A stretch of 64,000 bases of DNA from Eleusine coracana subsp. coracana (taxonomy: Eukaryota > Streptophyta > Magnoliopsida > Poales > Poaceae), in the NCBI GenBank assembly GCA_032690845.1, contig CM064426.1, forward strand, positions 45,524,508 to 45,588,507, given 5' to 3'. A program made the position numbers and the translations under genes. How positions within the stretch are numbered: position 1 is the stretch's first letter; each line of letters starts with the position of its first letter. The notes below the pieces were generated by a model. That model saw nothing but the letters and a program-made list of their open reading frames with translations. It did no database searches and was not told the origin of the DNA. This document shows, one piece after another, positions 42,011 to 55,039 of this stretch.

Positions 42011-42764
42011 ACCCCGACGAAACAGTAGAAACTTTCGGGATTAGGCAAGAACTTGATCAAAACCTAATCAAATGAACCTCAAATGATGCGATTTTTGAAC
42101 CAATGAATCCTCATCACATCACAACCCTAATCCAAGAAGATCAACTCAATTGGCTCAAGGAATCATCACGAATTTCAGATCTTGTGCCAAGAACACCAAA
42201 AAGGGGAAACTTGAGAAATCCTTTAAATCGAAGGTGCTAGAGCTATTGATTTGGACAAAGATATCAAGAAATCTGAAACAAAAACTTGTCCAAAAGTGAG
42301 ATAAAAAATTCCCACGAAAATAGCTCCAAAAATAGGGAAAAGAGAAATTCGGGATTTAGGGAGAGAGGAAGATCTTGAGCATGAAAATACTTCTCATATC
42401 ATAGAAAGGTACTTACAAGATCCAAGTATACAAGGCTAGAAAGCCACCCTGTTCCCCCCCACTATTTGGAAGAGCAAGAGATGTCTCTCACACACCCACT
42501 ACTCTCCTCTAAAACATGAAGACGTCTCCTAGCACTTTGAATAGAACCCTAACACAAGGCTAATAGAAAGAGAGGCACCTCTCCGACCAGCCCTACCTCT
42601 TCTTATATAGGCATAGGGTCTATTGTCCACATGACAACTCTACCCTTGACCTACATAATACACCCACCTACCACCGAGGGCATAACCATCCATCTTTTTG
42701 CTCATCGCCTGAATGCTATCGAACCCTTGACAACTTTGCTTGCCCTCGATGCAAGCTCTGTGAT

Positions 42765-43683
42765 TGATGAGGACATCACTCCTATGGATACACACAACAC
42801 TCCTCCAATTCTGGACTTCTAAGGTCCAATGACTAGAGCTCGTGCACAAGGACTAAATTTAGAGGTGAGCTCGTTCCTACGTTCTTCATTTTATGTTACT
42901 TTTGAGAATGGTTTGCTACCTAATGATTATATTGTAATTATGAAACATGGAGAGGACCAGGAGATGATGAGGGAAATACTTAGAGTCATGGAGGACCAGC
43001 AAGGACGTTGAAGCAAAGGTGGAGGCCCAACCAAAACTGACTTTGAGTCTGTTTCAGGGCCCAGGACTAGTCTGCACTAAAACGGACGTCCAGGACACAT
43101 ACGAACTCAGATTTGGATGTTATACATATGAACGGAAAGATAAGAAGAAGGCCTTTCCAATGCTGCCAGCCTCATGTCAAAATTCATCCAGAGTCATCAG
43201 GAATCATCAAAACAAGAGAGGGTCCAGAATCTGTGTCAGTGCTGCATCGCCCGTTTTTGGCCTTTGGGCTTTGTATCCAGTTGAGCCCAATTAGGGGCAT
43301 GTACAGAGGGTCTTGCACGGCCCTAGAGTCTTTATACAGCCACCACCACACCATCAAGGTTTGGTTTTGCTTAGATTATTCTGTTCATAACAGTTTCACC
43401 GTCATCACAGTTTATGAGACCCTAACTTCGTGAGATTCATAATACATCTGCAATTGTGTGGCATTCTTCTTTGTTCTTGCTTGTGTTCTTGATTCACAGG
43501 TAGGGGTTAGCCTTCTCGGCAAGGTCAATCATTTTAGGATGGTTGATAACCAGAGGAGACGTCATGCTGCGATTGCGGGGTTTGGAACATGTTGTTCTGA
43601 AGCCGGGTCGATTTGTGTGTCGCCTCCGACCAAATCAACTTATTCAGAACCTTTCGGAAGATCGGGAATCCTTGTTCACATCA
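42765..43683 (+). mobile_element. Second copy of the nested solo LTR
   Basis: 919 bp, TGATGAGGACATC to TTCACATCA, at the same LTR position as 28,593-29,461, flanked by GTGAT (42,760-42,764) and GCGAT (43,684-43,688). It is about 50 bp longer owing to a local duplication around 42,955-43,010 (GGACCAG repeated). Confidence 0.83.
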
Positions 43684-43852
43684 GCGATGGTGCCACATGC
43701 ACCTCCAATTGTCGCCACCAATTTTGAGGCCCAAACCGAGAAACCGCATTGGACGCTTCTCCAAGCATGACTTCTCGATGTTGACGCGTGTCATCTCGTC
43801 CCATGATTATTACCACCGGCAAGTCTCTCCTGGTCCCTGTCCATCGGGCCCC

Positions 43853-46800
43853 TGAGGCTCCCCTTCCCGGAGGATCGAGGTCCCGAAGGTGCTGATAACG
43901 CAGACACTTGATAATACAACAATGATCCAAATTTAAGTTTAATTATTACATCAAAGTGCAGCGGAAATACAGGTTCAATGTTTTAAAAACAGCGGGATCA
44001 ATTACGATAAGAACTACGAGCTCGACGATACATCATAGTGATGATTCATGCCCGAGGAACCATCACTCTAGCAGCACACAACAGTCACTGCGGTGGCAGG
44101 TCAGACTCCCAGTGGGCAGTCCAACCCTCAGGGACCTGCACGTCCCAAGGCAACACATCTACAGGCAATTCTATCTCTTCAGTACCTGAAAACCACAGAG
44201 GCACAAAGCCTGAGTACTAATTACCTAGCAGGACTTACCAGTCAAAACCTAGACATGCAATGGCTCTAATAGGTGGCTTGTTTGAAAGGACTCGCGCTAA
44301 GCAACCTATTAGTTCTATCAAGTTTTATTTCTCAATTTAATTGGGTAGAGCAGAAATGTAACTTTTAGTGAAGCATCATAAGGTAATAAAAAAGTACATA
44401 AAGTAAGTACAACAATAGAGCAATAATAATAATCAGCAATAACCATCATAATCCATCATTATAATATCATGTGCAACTACGTGATTACTCAATGACCAAG
44501 TGGTACTCGTTACTGCAAGGGACAACAATTACAATTGATTTACACGAGCTAGGAAAACCCGAATTACACGACACATACACATCAATTAAGGTAGTATACG
44601 ACAACCTTTTGCAAGAAAAGCACCCACACCTTAGATCGGGTGTGGTGACGTCGAGTGGGCATGCTGTTCTGCAAACAGTACTGTGTGGTATGAACCGCCC
44701 ATTCCAGCAGCAGAAGGGTCAATGACCAACGCACCGTAACCGTCTTTAACGCAAATGACCTTTAGTGCTACATTGGTTTACTAGTGCCCGTAAACTAGCA
44801 TGCATTCGGTACTATTCAAAACTTGATCAAGGGGCCGGCCATGGATGGGTCCTAGGGTGGGCAAGGTAGGGCTACCGCAATCAACACCCATGTGTGGCTG
44901 CAACCTATACATGCATAATTCCCTGCCCGGCCATACATCAAAAGTAAACTTGTTTTATAAGTTCAAATTTAGTAATCAAGTCTATTCCATAGCAATAATT
45001 TCTATCGAAACTATTAATTACTAAGCATGGCAGTTCAGTACTGAGCCTACCAAGTTCTATTAAGAGCAACATAGGTCATTTGGGGTAACATGCAAGGTGG
45101 GTTCCAATCAACTCCTATGATCTAATGCAACAATTAAACATAGACACTAGTAGTATTGCAAAACTAGCAAAACTTTAAAAAGGCAAATGCAAACCGAGGC
45201 TTTCCTGGATCCACGCAAGTGTTAGCAACTACAGTCTCCTGCTCTTCGGGCTCTTGGTCCTGCTGGACGTCCGAGTCCTGCTCCTGGGTATCGTTACCTA
45301 TTGATGAACAATGGATTTAACGGTATTATCGCAACACCATTACCTGCAATGATATGATGGATGCTTATTGCATTAGTGTTTTGGTGCTAACAACCTTATT
45401 AGCAAGTTCTCCAAGCCATATGCAAAAGAAACAAATTAGAGTTTCATCATTTTATGTGTGTTAATCATTTAATTAAGATTGTTATAGTTTTAGGAACAAA
45501 TAAGCAATTAAAATAGTAAACATTTGATTCTAGACTTGAGTGATTTATCATGAATAGGGACATATATGAATTGCATTTTTACCAAGTTATAGCCTCTGGA
45601 TATTATTATTCTATTTACTAGCATTTATTCAAGTTAAAGTATTAAATAATTAATAGAGCATTACATACTGCAGAATTAACTTAACCAAACATCAGGGTGG
45701 TGTATGACCATGAAATAATAGTGCATGCAAAAGATTGCAATTAATTAGCATTTATAGAATTAATAATGAATTAATTAGTGTTGACATGAGTTATATAATT
45801 ATTAATATATGAGCAGAGTCAGTTGACTATCATTTTAATAAAATAAAAGAACATTATTATGAGACTAACAAAATTGGTTTGAGGTCATTTGGATTCAAAA
45901 TGGATTTACTATGGGTTCTAGAAGCTTCAGCAGTTTTTCTGTATTTTCTAGGTATTTAATTTAGTTTTTGCTAAATCAGCTGAATAAGTGGACAAATGAT
46001 ATGGAGGCCACATGGGGCCACAGAATTCTCGGGCTGATCCCACAGAGTCACACAAGATCTTGGCCATGTGGTCGTCCCTGTGGCATCGGTGGGCTGCGGC
46101 AGGGCTCGCCGGAGGGCTTGCCGCCCAGTGTTCTATGCAGTGGGGCTTGGTCGCGCGACCGTTGGGATGCATAGAAAGATGAGGCGCAACCGTTGGTGGG
46201 GCTCGGGAAGGGAGCTGCTCACCGGAGGGCTCCGAGGACGACAACAGGGAGACGGCGGCGGAGAGCTCGACGATGATAGCTTGATGGAGGCATCGAGAGA
46301 GGTTTCGGCCTAGCCGAACCGACGTGCTGTGGTGTGTGGGTCAACAACCAATAGTTGGGCGCCGATGAAGAGTAGCAGAACCACGGGAACGTGGCGTGGC
46401 CGAGGTAGCTCCAATGGTGGAGACCACGTCCAGTGACGAGCCCTCCCAAATCATGAAGATTGCGGACACCTTGATGCACAATTCAAACCAAGAACTTGTC
46501 AAGGACATGTTCCAGAGATATGCGCAACTAGCAGAAAAGAATTGAAGTGAGGAGACTCACCACAGTTGGCCAATTTCTCGACGTGTCCCCATTTCTTCAA
46601 TTACTTGCAGCTACCCTAACGACGTGCGGCAAGACTTGGCAAGGGGCTCCAGGGTGTGTGTGAACACGACTTGGTGTCTGGGGCTAGCCTCGGGATGCTG
46701 CAGAGCAGTGGTGTGGCGAGCATCAAAGCTCTCGGCTATGGCGGATGTTAATGGTGCCAAACAGGGGAGGGAGAGAGACGCGAATTCGCCGGGTTTTAAA

Positions 46801-47941
46801 GGGGCTAGGGAAGCTAGGGTGGTGGAAGGGCTGGACAGTGGCCATGCGCACCTGTTCTGATGTGGTTGGAGCGACGGGGTGCGGTTGCAATTGAGGAGGC
46901 AGAGCGAGCAGCCATGTCATGTCGGCAGGGCGGGAGTGGGAAAAAGAAACTCAGGTTTGTGTTGTCTTCTAGCGTGCCGTGGTGGAGGGAGCAGCAGGGT
47001 GGGGCTGGTGATGGGACGCGATGTCGTGGCGGTGTGGCTAGTGTGCAAGGGGGCCGGGGATAGCAGTTAGCACGGGAACTCACGGAGCACAAAGCAGCAG
47101 TGATGGCAGCGTCGTGCAGAGGGATGAATGTGGCATTTTGTGGCACGCGGCCAGTTGGGGAGCAGGAACGGGAGTGCCGGAGGGGCATGAGTGACGCAAC
47201 GGAATGATGCCGAGCGTGTTTTTGAGTTGTGCCGGTGCGGTGGGGGCAGTAAGGAGTCAGGAAGTGTGGGGAGTGGCAATGGCGTGGAGACCTTGGGCAG
47301 GGCCAAAAGGGACTCGCCTCGGCAGCAGCTAGTGGCGCGCGAGAAGGCACAGTGCAGCAGAGAGGTCACGGCAGCGAGCGGGCGGAGGAGGCGCCAAGTC
47401 CCGAGGCAGCAGCGGCTTGCGGCGGCAAGGGTATCGCGCACAGGAGAGGTGACTGGAGGAAGAAGACAGGGAAATATTCCCTCGGGACCCTCAGCTTTCA
47501 AATTGTTTACAAAAAAGGCCCTTTCTGCAGTTTTATTTAATTCCCTATGTTACAAGAGCCCAAATGAGGTAAAATTTTATTAGTTGGACTCCTCAGGATG
47601 TAAAGAATTCAATAGAGGATTTTATTTGAGCAGAACTTCAACAATTTATTTGGAAAAATAATTTAAATTTGAATCAATTATAGGCTAATTTTAATTATTG
47701 ATGCACTTTCTAATGAAATAAAATTCTAATTTTTGGCCCAAAATTCTATTTTATTACTTTCATAATTCTCAATTAATTATTTGAGTTATGTTTTATAGAA
47801 AGTTTTATTTGCTTTCAAATTTTTGTTTGCAGGGTCTCTAATTAACTTAAGGAAATCCAAATTTTTGACTTGACCTCATTATTTCATGCTCTTAGTTGAG
47901 TTCAAATATTTGGCCAATTTCACAGACACCTGGGTGTCACA
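43853..47941 (-). repeat. E9 3' LTR (4,089 bp)
   Basis: Plus strand TGAGGCTCCCC to GGGTGTCACA. Homologous to about 59,530-63,270 from GTTTAATTATTAC (43,937) onward. It contains a segment of about 300 bp (46,810-47,105) absent from the right copy. AT-rich 45,300-45,960 and GC-rich 46,000-47,460 blocks have no supported gene; ORFs there are shadows. Confidence 0.92.
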
Positions 47942-47955
47942 GCCCTCCCTCCATA
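47942..47955 (-). other. Polypurine tract of E9
   Basis: Minus strand TATGGAGGGAGGGC immediately before the LTR start TGTGACACC. Confidence 0.75.
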
Positions 47956-47974
47956 AATAAATCTCATCCCGAGT

Positions 47975-48811
47975 TTAAGAACAAAGCAGACTAGAGAGGG
48001 GCAAAAATTTACCTATGAACGAAGACCAGAATTTCGGGTAATGAGTACTCAGAAATTCTTCTGATTCCCAGGTGGATTCATCCTCTGAGTGATTACTCCA
48101 TTGTACTTTATAGAATTTGATGGTTCTTTTACGGGTTGTGCGTTCTTTCTCATCAAGGATTTTTATTGGTTGCTCAGAGTGTGTGAGGTCCGGTTGAAGA
48201 TGGTCATATTCTTCCAAGACAACATCTATTGGAGGTTTAAGACACCTTTTTAGTTGTGATACATGAAACGTGCTATGCACTCCGGATAGATTAGCAAGTA
48301 ACTCCAGCTTGTATGCTACTTGTCCACATCTCTCCAAGATTTTGAAAGGGCCAATATAGCGGGGTGCTAACTTTCCCTTGATGCCAAAGCGCTAAATACC
48401 CTACATTGGCGATATTCGGAGATAGACAAAATCATCCTTGTTGAAGAACAATGTTCTATGTCGTCGGTTTGCATATTTTTCTTGATGACATTTAGCAGCT
48501 TCGAGATTTTCCTGAATGGTTCAAACCTTTTCTTCGGCATCTTTGACAAGATCAGGATCAAAGGTTACTCTTTCTCCAGATTCAGACCAGTTCAACGGTG
48601 TTCTACAACTCTGACCATAGAGTGCTTCAAAAGGAGACATTTTTACACTCTCTTGGTAACTGTTGTTGTATGAGAATTCCGCAAACCGTAAGTACTCATC
48701 CCAGTTACCACCATGGGTTAAGACACATGCTCTAAGCATATCTTCCAAAATCTGTTTGACACGCTCTGTTTGTCCATTGGCAGCGTCATGGTAAGTAGAA
48801 CTCCAAATCAA
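47975..48811 (-). pseudogene. pol: E9 integrase core end and chromodomain
   Basis: 48,521-48,811: WSSTYHDAANGQTERVKQIL (catalytic Glu; the Pro and Gln-Thr of HPQTDG are changed), [31 protein letters not shown]. 47,975-48,337, same phase: ERCGQVAYKLELLANLSGVH, then a chromodomain-like end (EQPIKILDEKERTTRKRTIK, FYKVQWSNHSEDESTWESEE). Stops between 48,338 and 48,520. Confidence 0.87.
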
Positions 48812-49782
48812 TCTTGTACCCAGAGATGCATGCAGCTGTTCCTAGAAACGAGCAACAAACTACGAACCACGGTCTGAAACAATGGTCTTGGATACTCCAT
48901 GAAAACACAGAATTCTTGCTATGTATAGTTCTACATATTGCTTTATCTTTTATGTGTTATTGATCGGTAGAAGTGGGCAGATTTCGTGAGCATGTCCACA
49001 ATGACCCAAATCAAATCATGCTTTAGAGAAGTGATAGGGAGGCCAACAATGAAATCCATGCTGATGTCTTCCCATTTCCAGGCAGGAATACTCAATGGTT
49101 AAAGTAGTCCGGCCTGTTTCAAATGGCCAGCCTTGACTCTCTAATAGGTATCACACTCCATGACATACCGAGCAACTTCTCGCTTCATTCTTGTCCACCA
49201 CAAATTCTTCTTCAGGTCCTGGTACATCTTGTTACTTCCAGGATGAGTAGAGTACTTTGAATGATGTGCCTCATCCAAGGTTTTTTGATGAAGCTCAAAA
49301 TCCATGGGTACTACTAGACGGTTATTGAACCATAGAGTACCATCTGAATCTTGTGTGAAGCATTTTGCCTTGCCATTCTTAATGTTCTCCCGAATGTACT
49401 TCTTTCCAATGTCTTGTTTTTGTGCAGCAATGACTTCATCACGAATGGTGGAATGAATACTGAGATTGCTGATCACTAGGGCAGGCAATACATGTAGGCT
49501 GGGTTCTGTGATACTCGCTTCAATGCTGCTGCCTACCATCAAGTTATTGCAATGTATCTTCTGACTCAGAGCGTCGGCGACCACATTAGCCTTGCCTGGG
49601 TGATAATGAATTTCTAGATTATAATCCTTGACCAGTTCTAGCCATTGTTGTTGTCTCATGTTCAGATCAATTTGAGTAAAGATGTACATTAAGCTCTTGT
49701 GATCTGTATAGATATGCACTAAATTCCTGAGCAAATAATGCCTCCAGATTTTTAGTGCAAGCACAACTGCAGCTAGATCCAA
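48812..49782 (-). pseudogene. pol: E9 RNase H end and integrase N-terminal part
   Basis: 49,141-49,782: [51 protein letters not shown], then HPGSNKMYQDLKKNLWWTRM of the zinc domain, ending CDTY where Cys is expected, followed by TAG. 48,812-49,140 carries the first integrase motifs ([12 protein letters not shown]) with stops, including a TAG in place of Trp near 48,845. A frameshift separates the phases. Confidence 0.83.
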
Positions 49783-49818
49783 ATCATGAGTTGGATAATG
49801 CTCTTCATGCTTTCTTAG

Positions 49819-50664
49819 CTATCGAGAGGCATAGGCAATGACATGACCATCTTGCATGAGCACACATTCAAGTCCTGTCCCAGATGCATCACAATACACG
49901 TCGAACGGCTTGGTGATGTCTGGTTGAGCTAATACTGGGGCAGTAGTCAACAATTTCTTCAATTTCAGAACTGCTTCTTCACAATCATTGCTCCAATCAA
50001 ATTTCTTATCCTTTTTCAATAGCTCTGTGATGGGCTTGGTCAATTGAGAAAAATTAGGAATGAACCTGTGATAATAACTAGCTATTCCGAGGAAACTGCG
50101 AACTTGATGGATAGTAGTAGGCGGTTTCCAGTCCAGCACATCTTGGACCTTGCTTGGGTCTACCGAGATACCTTTGGCTGATACTATGTGACCAAGGAAT
50201 GGCACACGGTCCAACTAAAATTCACACTTACTGAATTTTGCAAACAGCTTGTGATCCCGTAGACGCTGAAGAACAATACAAAGATGTTCGGCATGTTCTT
50301 CCTTGGACTTCGAATAGATAAGAATGTCATCAATGAATACCACCGCGAATTTGTCCAGCTCTGGCATGAAGACTGAATTCATGAGATACATGAAATAGGG
50401 AGGTGCATTTGTCAATCCAAAAGACATCACTAGATATTCGAATAACCCATATCTAGTAGAGAATGCAGTCTTCGGAATATCTTCCGCTCTGATCTTGATC
50501 TGATGATAACCCGACCGAAGGTCAATTTTTGAAAAGACCTTGGCACCAACCAATTGATCAAAAAGAATATCAATACGGGGCAGCGGGTATTTATTATTGA
50601 TAGTGACTTCATTTAGAGACCGACAATCAACGACAAGGCGCAGAGACTTGTCCTTCTTCTTCAC
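49819..50664 (-). pseudogene. pol: E9 reverse transcriptase
   Basis: 50,215-50,664: [56 protein letters not shown] and [17 protein letters not shown] (active box intact), ending KFSKCEF before a TAG that replaces Trp. 49,819-50,214 continues [40 protein letters not shown] and [21 protein letters not shown] second stop lies at the conserved SRQLRKHE. Confidence 0.9.
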
Positions 50665-52209
50665 AAAAAATAGCAGGGCAGCCCCAAGGTGAAGTACTTG
50701 GGAGAATAATTCCTTTCTCCATCAACTCATTCAATTGCTTCTTCAATTCAACTAGCTCATTTAGAGCCATTTTATACGGACGATGAGATACTGGAGAAGT
50801 TCCTAGCTGATGCTCAATCTTGAATTCCACTTCACGGTCAGGTCGGAGACCAGAAATATCTTCAGGGAATACGTCGGGATACTCACAGACAACAGGAATA
50901 CTCTCAAGTGATAATCCTTCCAAATGATAGACAACCAGATCCCTCGGTGAGGTGATACTAAGAGAAAGTGTGTCTGGGCCATGCAAGGGAGAGTTCAAAT
51001 GAACGACATGGGGCCCTATATCCGACATGGCTCTATGGGTTTTCATCCACATCATGCTAATAATTAGGTCAATTTCTTCATTGTGGAGCATGATAAAATC
51101 AGTGGGGTAGATTTTCTGGTTGATTTCTAGTGGAGCCCTGCATACTATTTCATTAGCTAGAATTTGTCCAGCTGGAGAACAGATAGTAAAGCACTGATTT
51201 ATAGTGGTGGTGTGGAGATTATGTTTTTGAACAAAAGTTGTGCTAATAAAATTATGAGTTGCGCCAGAATAAAAAGAGTGAGAACAGGCTGGCGGTAAAG
51301 TGAAAGCATACCAGTCAACACGGGGTCACCCTGAGGAATATCTTCAGCGCTGGTGTAGTTCACTTGGGCACCACGAGACGGTGCATTCACATTCTTGTTC
51401 TGTGGAGGGCGCTGATTGTTGTTGTTGCGCCTGGGTGTTGTACATTCCTTAGCAAAATGGCCGATACGACCATAGTTGTAGCACGGGTAGTTATCTCCAT
51501 GACTGGCAGGATGTGGAGCACGTGCATTCTGACTTCCCTGCTGCTGGTAGGGTGCACGGTACTGAGTGTGCTGCTGTTGGTATGGTGCACAAGGCGGGAA
51601 GTGTTGCTGCTGCTGTGGCCTCGGGCGCTGAAACTGCTGCTGCGGGGACGTTCGTACCGCTGTCCAGACGGAGAAGTGTACACCAGGCGATGCTTCGCCT
51701 GTGGAGCAATAGAGGCACTAGCAGGGGCCTTCCTTTTGCGCTCATCCTCCTCAACTTGGCACATGGCACTCTCTTAGAGAATAGCAGCATTGACCAAGTC
51801 ATTGTATGTGCCAGTCATCTGCCAGGTTAGGCACTCCTTCAATGCGGCATTCATGCGACGCAGGAAAGCATACCTCTTCTTTGCCTCGGTGTTGACATAC
51901 TTAGTGGCATACTGAGCAAGATGGTTGAATGCCTCAGACTACTATAGGACATTCCTCCCTCCTTGCTTCAAATCCATGAACTCCAGAAACTTCCTCTGCA
52001 CAAGACTGGCTGGAATGAAATGAGCTCGAAAAGTAGTCCGGAACTCATTCCACTCGACGCGGTGTCAAGCGGGTAGTGATGTGGCATAGTTTGCCCACCA
52101 GGCACCAGCAGGGGCCTAGAGTTGTTGGGTGGTGAATAGCACCTTCTGGTGCTCGGTGCAGTCGAGCAGACCGAACTTAGACTCGGTCTGGCGCAGCCAG
52201 TGGTCGGCG
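50665..52209 (-). pseudogene. gag: E9 gag C-terminal half, zinc knuckle and protease
   Basis: 50,627-51,091: protease end and linker ([60 protein letters not shown]). 51,199-51,800: proline- and glutamine-rich gag tail and the knuckle CYNYGRIGHFAKEC at about 51,442-51,483, with Tyr in place of the second Cys. 51,800-52,209 shows capsid coding in broken frames (for example WRQPDSVQVRSARLHRAPEG-like shadows and ETTRGSA), best seen by its continuity with 59,117-59,385. Interrupted at 52,209 by E10. Confidence 0.75.
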
Positions 52210-52714
52210 TGAAGGGGAACGGGTAGGCTAGGATAGCATATAAAATTTCTACCGTTCAACCAGGAAACCTTGCAAGAGGGGATCATGGATCGTTACCACT
52301 AGACGCGTAGGCGGAGCGGAAGCGAAGGTAGGAGCAGCTCGTCCAATGTAGTCGCGTGTCGATATAGAGAAAGTAGTCGATCACAATCGTCTCCTCCTAG
52401 TCCAGCCGTCTGACACCACAGCAATAGCAGCGCCTCCTCGCGGTATCCACACGTATGGGGTTGGAGCACTATGCGCGGCGTGCTAGCACCGGCAACACTG
52501 CTAGGGTTTGTGGGCGAGAGAGAGGAGCGCGGCGGCTAGGGTTCTAGACTGGTGGTCACTTACACCCCTTGCCCCGTCTCCACTTATATAGACCCTTCTA
52601 ATGGGCCTCGACAAGTTGGCCCATTAGTGGACTAATCCCTCACGGATCAATATCCGTATGACCTTCACATACGGATCAAATCCATAATGTCTGTTGGGCA
52701 AGCAATGTTCCAAC
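52210..52714 (-). repeat. E10 3' LTR
   Basis: Starts TGAAGGGGAACGGGTAGG and shares almost all sequence with 58,617-59,116, including the minus-strand TATATAAG box at 52,583-52,590. The inner end is uncertain: this copy reads TGTTGGGCAAGCAATG where the right copy reads TCTTGGGCATATC. Confidence 0.82.
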
Positions 52715-53566
52715 CCGTTACGTGTGTGACCCGTTAGGTTCACACGTACATGACAATGATGTGAAACACCCTTTTTCAAATCATAAATCAATAGCGGCAC
52801 CTAGCAGCACATACTGATTCTTGGATACACATAAAGATCATATCGGCTGAACCTTTGACATACGCATTCAGCGATCCCTTTGCCTCATGATATCAGTCAA
52901 GCTCAAGGCGAGATACGTGCCATCCTTGTATAGCTCGACCATCCATCAGTCGTTGTCAAGCTCAGACTTTTAATCACACTGGCATGGCCATGCACTTCCA
53001 AATCCATCTAACTCGAGGGGCCCAGAGATATCTCTCCTGTTATTAGGAGGGGCAAATTCCATCTTGACCGCTCACACCCCATGACATGTCTCATAACATA
53101 CCGAAAGCTACCTTTATGACTACCCAGTTACGGAGTAGTGTTTGGTAACCCCTAAGTGTGCTACTATGCATTCTGGAAATCAATGACGATTTTAGGTCTA
53201 AGGATCCCAAAGGTATATCAGTCAAGACAACGACTGATGGCATAAATATTACATCTTAGCAGAGTCTTTTAGTGGGTCAATCCAACACCATGTTCTCCAA
53301 CATGTGTCCATATTATTGATTTGATATCTCCATATCAATGATCTATGAAACATGATCATCAACCAATACATGTGCCAGTCCATGAATCATTATTGTCCCA
53401 CATAATGATAAGGAACTAGGGATCATTTTGGATAATATTATAAAAACAATGAGTTTTACAAACAAGTCACGTACTTGTTAATCAATGCAATAATTATTAT
53501 CCATGAAACAGAATAACACTTTATTCAATCACACGTAAACATAGACATTACACAATCTCTCATACA
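52715..53566 (-). other. Noncoding 3' region of E10
   Basis: 852 bp between the LTR and the end of RNase H. No open frame. It is T-rich on the minus strand near 53,430-53,560, with no obvious repeat. It resembles the long untranslated 3' regions of some Copia elements. Confidence 0.55.
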
Positions 53567-54256
53567 TTAATCATGCAGATATCTAATACCCATGGATCTC
53601 ATATGTGCCTCATGCTTGGGCTGAGAGAGAGGCTTTGTCAACGGATCAGCGATGTTTGAATCCGTGTGCACCTTGCATATCGTTACATCACCTTGAGCGA
53701 TGATGTACCGAATGAGGTGATAACGCCGTAGTACGTGTTTGTTCTTTTGATGCGTTCTAGGCTCCTTGGCTTGTGCAATGGCACCACTATTGTCACAATA
53801 GAGATCCGTTGGACTAGACGCACTAGGAACCACACCCAACTCAGAAACAAATTTTCTGATCCAAACAGCTTCCTTTGCAGCTTCTGAAACGGCAAGGTAC
53901 TCGGCCTCCGTTGTTGAGTCAACAACCGTATCTTGCTTGGAACTCTTCTAACTCACCACGCCTCCATTGAGGCAAAACACATATGTAGATTGCGACCTTG
54001 AATCGTCTTTGTCGATTTAGAAGCTAGCATCAGTGTAACCATTTACAACAAGCTCTTCCTCACCTCCATAGACTAGGAACATACCCATAGTTCTTCTCAA
54101 GTACTTTAGGATATTCTTACTAGCCACCCAGTGAGCTTCTCCTGGGTTTGATTGGAATCTGCTTGCAGCGCTTAGAGCAAAAGCTACATCTGGGCGTGTA
54201 CATATCATGGCATACATGATGGATCCAATAGCCGAAGCATATGGGATCGCTCTCAT
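53567..54256 (-). pseudogene. pol: E10 RNase H (Copia)
   Basis: 54,017-54,256: IPYASAIGSIMYAMICTRPD, SRFQSNPGEAHWVASKNILK and VVNGYTDASF. Then two stops (a TAA near 54,014 and a TAG replacing Trp near 53,950). 53,567-53,839: PTDLYCDNSGAIAQAKEPRT, HIL-type RRYHLIRYIIAQGDVTICKV and ADPLTKPLSQPKHEAHMRSM, ending at 53,567. Active-site Asp residues are visible (YTDASF, YCDNSGA). Confidence 0.88.
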
Positions 54257-54286
54257 CTTCTCGATCTCATCAGGTGTCGAAGGACA

Positions 54287-55036
54287 CTAAGTATTGCTAA
54301 GAGTAATGTCATGCGACATGGGCAAGAAACCTTTCTTGGAATCTTGCATATTGAACCGTTTCAATACCTTGTCAATGTACGTGTCTTGGCATAATCCAAT
54401 TAGCTTTTTTGATCTATCACTATAGATCTTAATTCCCAAAATGTAAGCTGCCTCTCCTAATTCCTTCATAGAGAAACTCTTTCTCAAAGAAGTATTAACA
54501 GCTTCAAGCATTGGAAAATCATTACCGATAAGCAATATGTCATCCACATAAAGGACCAGAAAGACAAGCGCGCTCCCACTAGCCTTTTTGTAAACACAAG
54601 GCTCTTCTTCATTTTTCATGAAGCCAAACCCTTTGACTACCTCATCAAAGCGAAGATTCCGACTCCGAGATGCTTTCTTTAGTCCATAAATGGACTTTTG
54701 AAGCTTGCATATCTTCCTAGCATTTTGTGGATCCACAAAACCTTCAGGCTGTGTCATGTACACATCCTCACTTAGGTTTCCATTAAGGAAAGCTGTTTTG
54801 ACATCCATTTACCATATCTCATAATCATAAAATGCGGCAATTGCTAGAAGGATCCATATAGACTTTAGCATAGTGACACGCAAGAAGGTCTCATCATAAT
54901 CAACCCCTTGAATTTGCTTAAAACCTTCCGCCACCAATCGAGCCTTATAGATATGAACACTCCCATCCATGTCTTTCTTTTTCTTAAAAACCCATTTACA
55001 CTCAATGGTTTTTACACCATCAAGCGGATCTATCAA
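54287..55036 (-). pseudogene. pol: E10 reverse transcriptase (Copia)
   Basis: 54,809-55,036: CKWVFKKKKDMDGSVHIYKA, RLVAEGFKQIQGVDYDETF. After a TAA, 54,287-54,808: MDVKTAFLNGNLSEDVYMTQ, PEGFVDPQNARKICKLQKSI, LVLYVDDILLIGND (YVDD intact), YILGIKIYSDRSKKLIGLCQ. A TAG at about 54,287 precedes the RNase H part. Confidence 0.9.
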
Positions 55037-55039
55037 GTT

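Larger units (their letters stand above)
41691..43852 (-). repeat. E8 right LTR, first part
   Basis: Starts within the LTR (ATGTCCCAAAAACAACCC corresponds to 32,466), so about 70 bp and the PBS are lost. It has six CGGCAGTGCCG motifs (41,873-42,010), the minus-strand TATATAAG box at about 42,602-42,609 and the nested solo LTR 42,765-43,683. It stops at GGGCCCC (43,852), where E9 begins; the remainder of the LTR is at 63,271-63,705. Confidence 0.88.

Noticed and set aside
46068..47583. ORFs of 100-178 codons on both strands in the E9 LTR (and 61,561-62,906)
   Set aside because: Low-complexity frames in a GC-rich LTR part, not conserved in frame between LTR copies.
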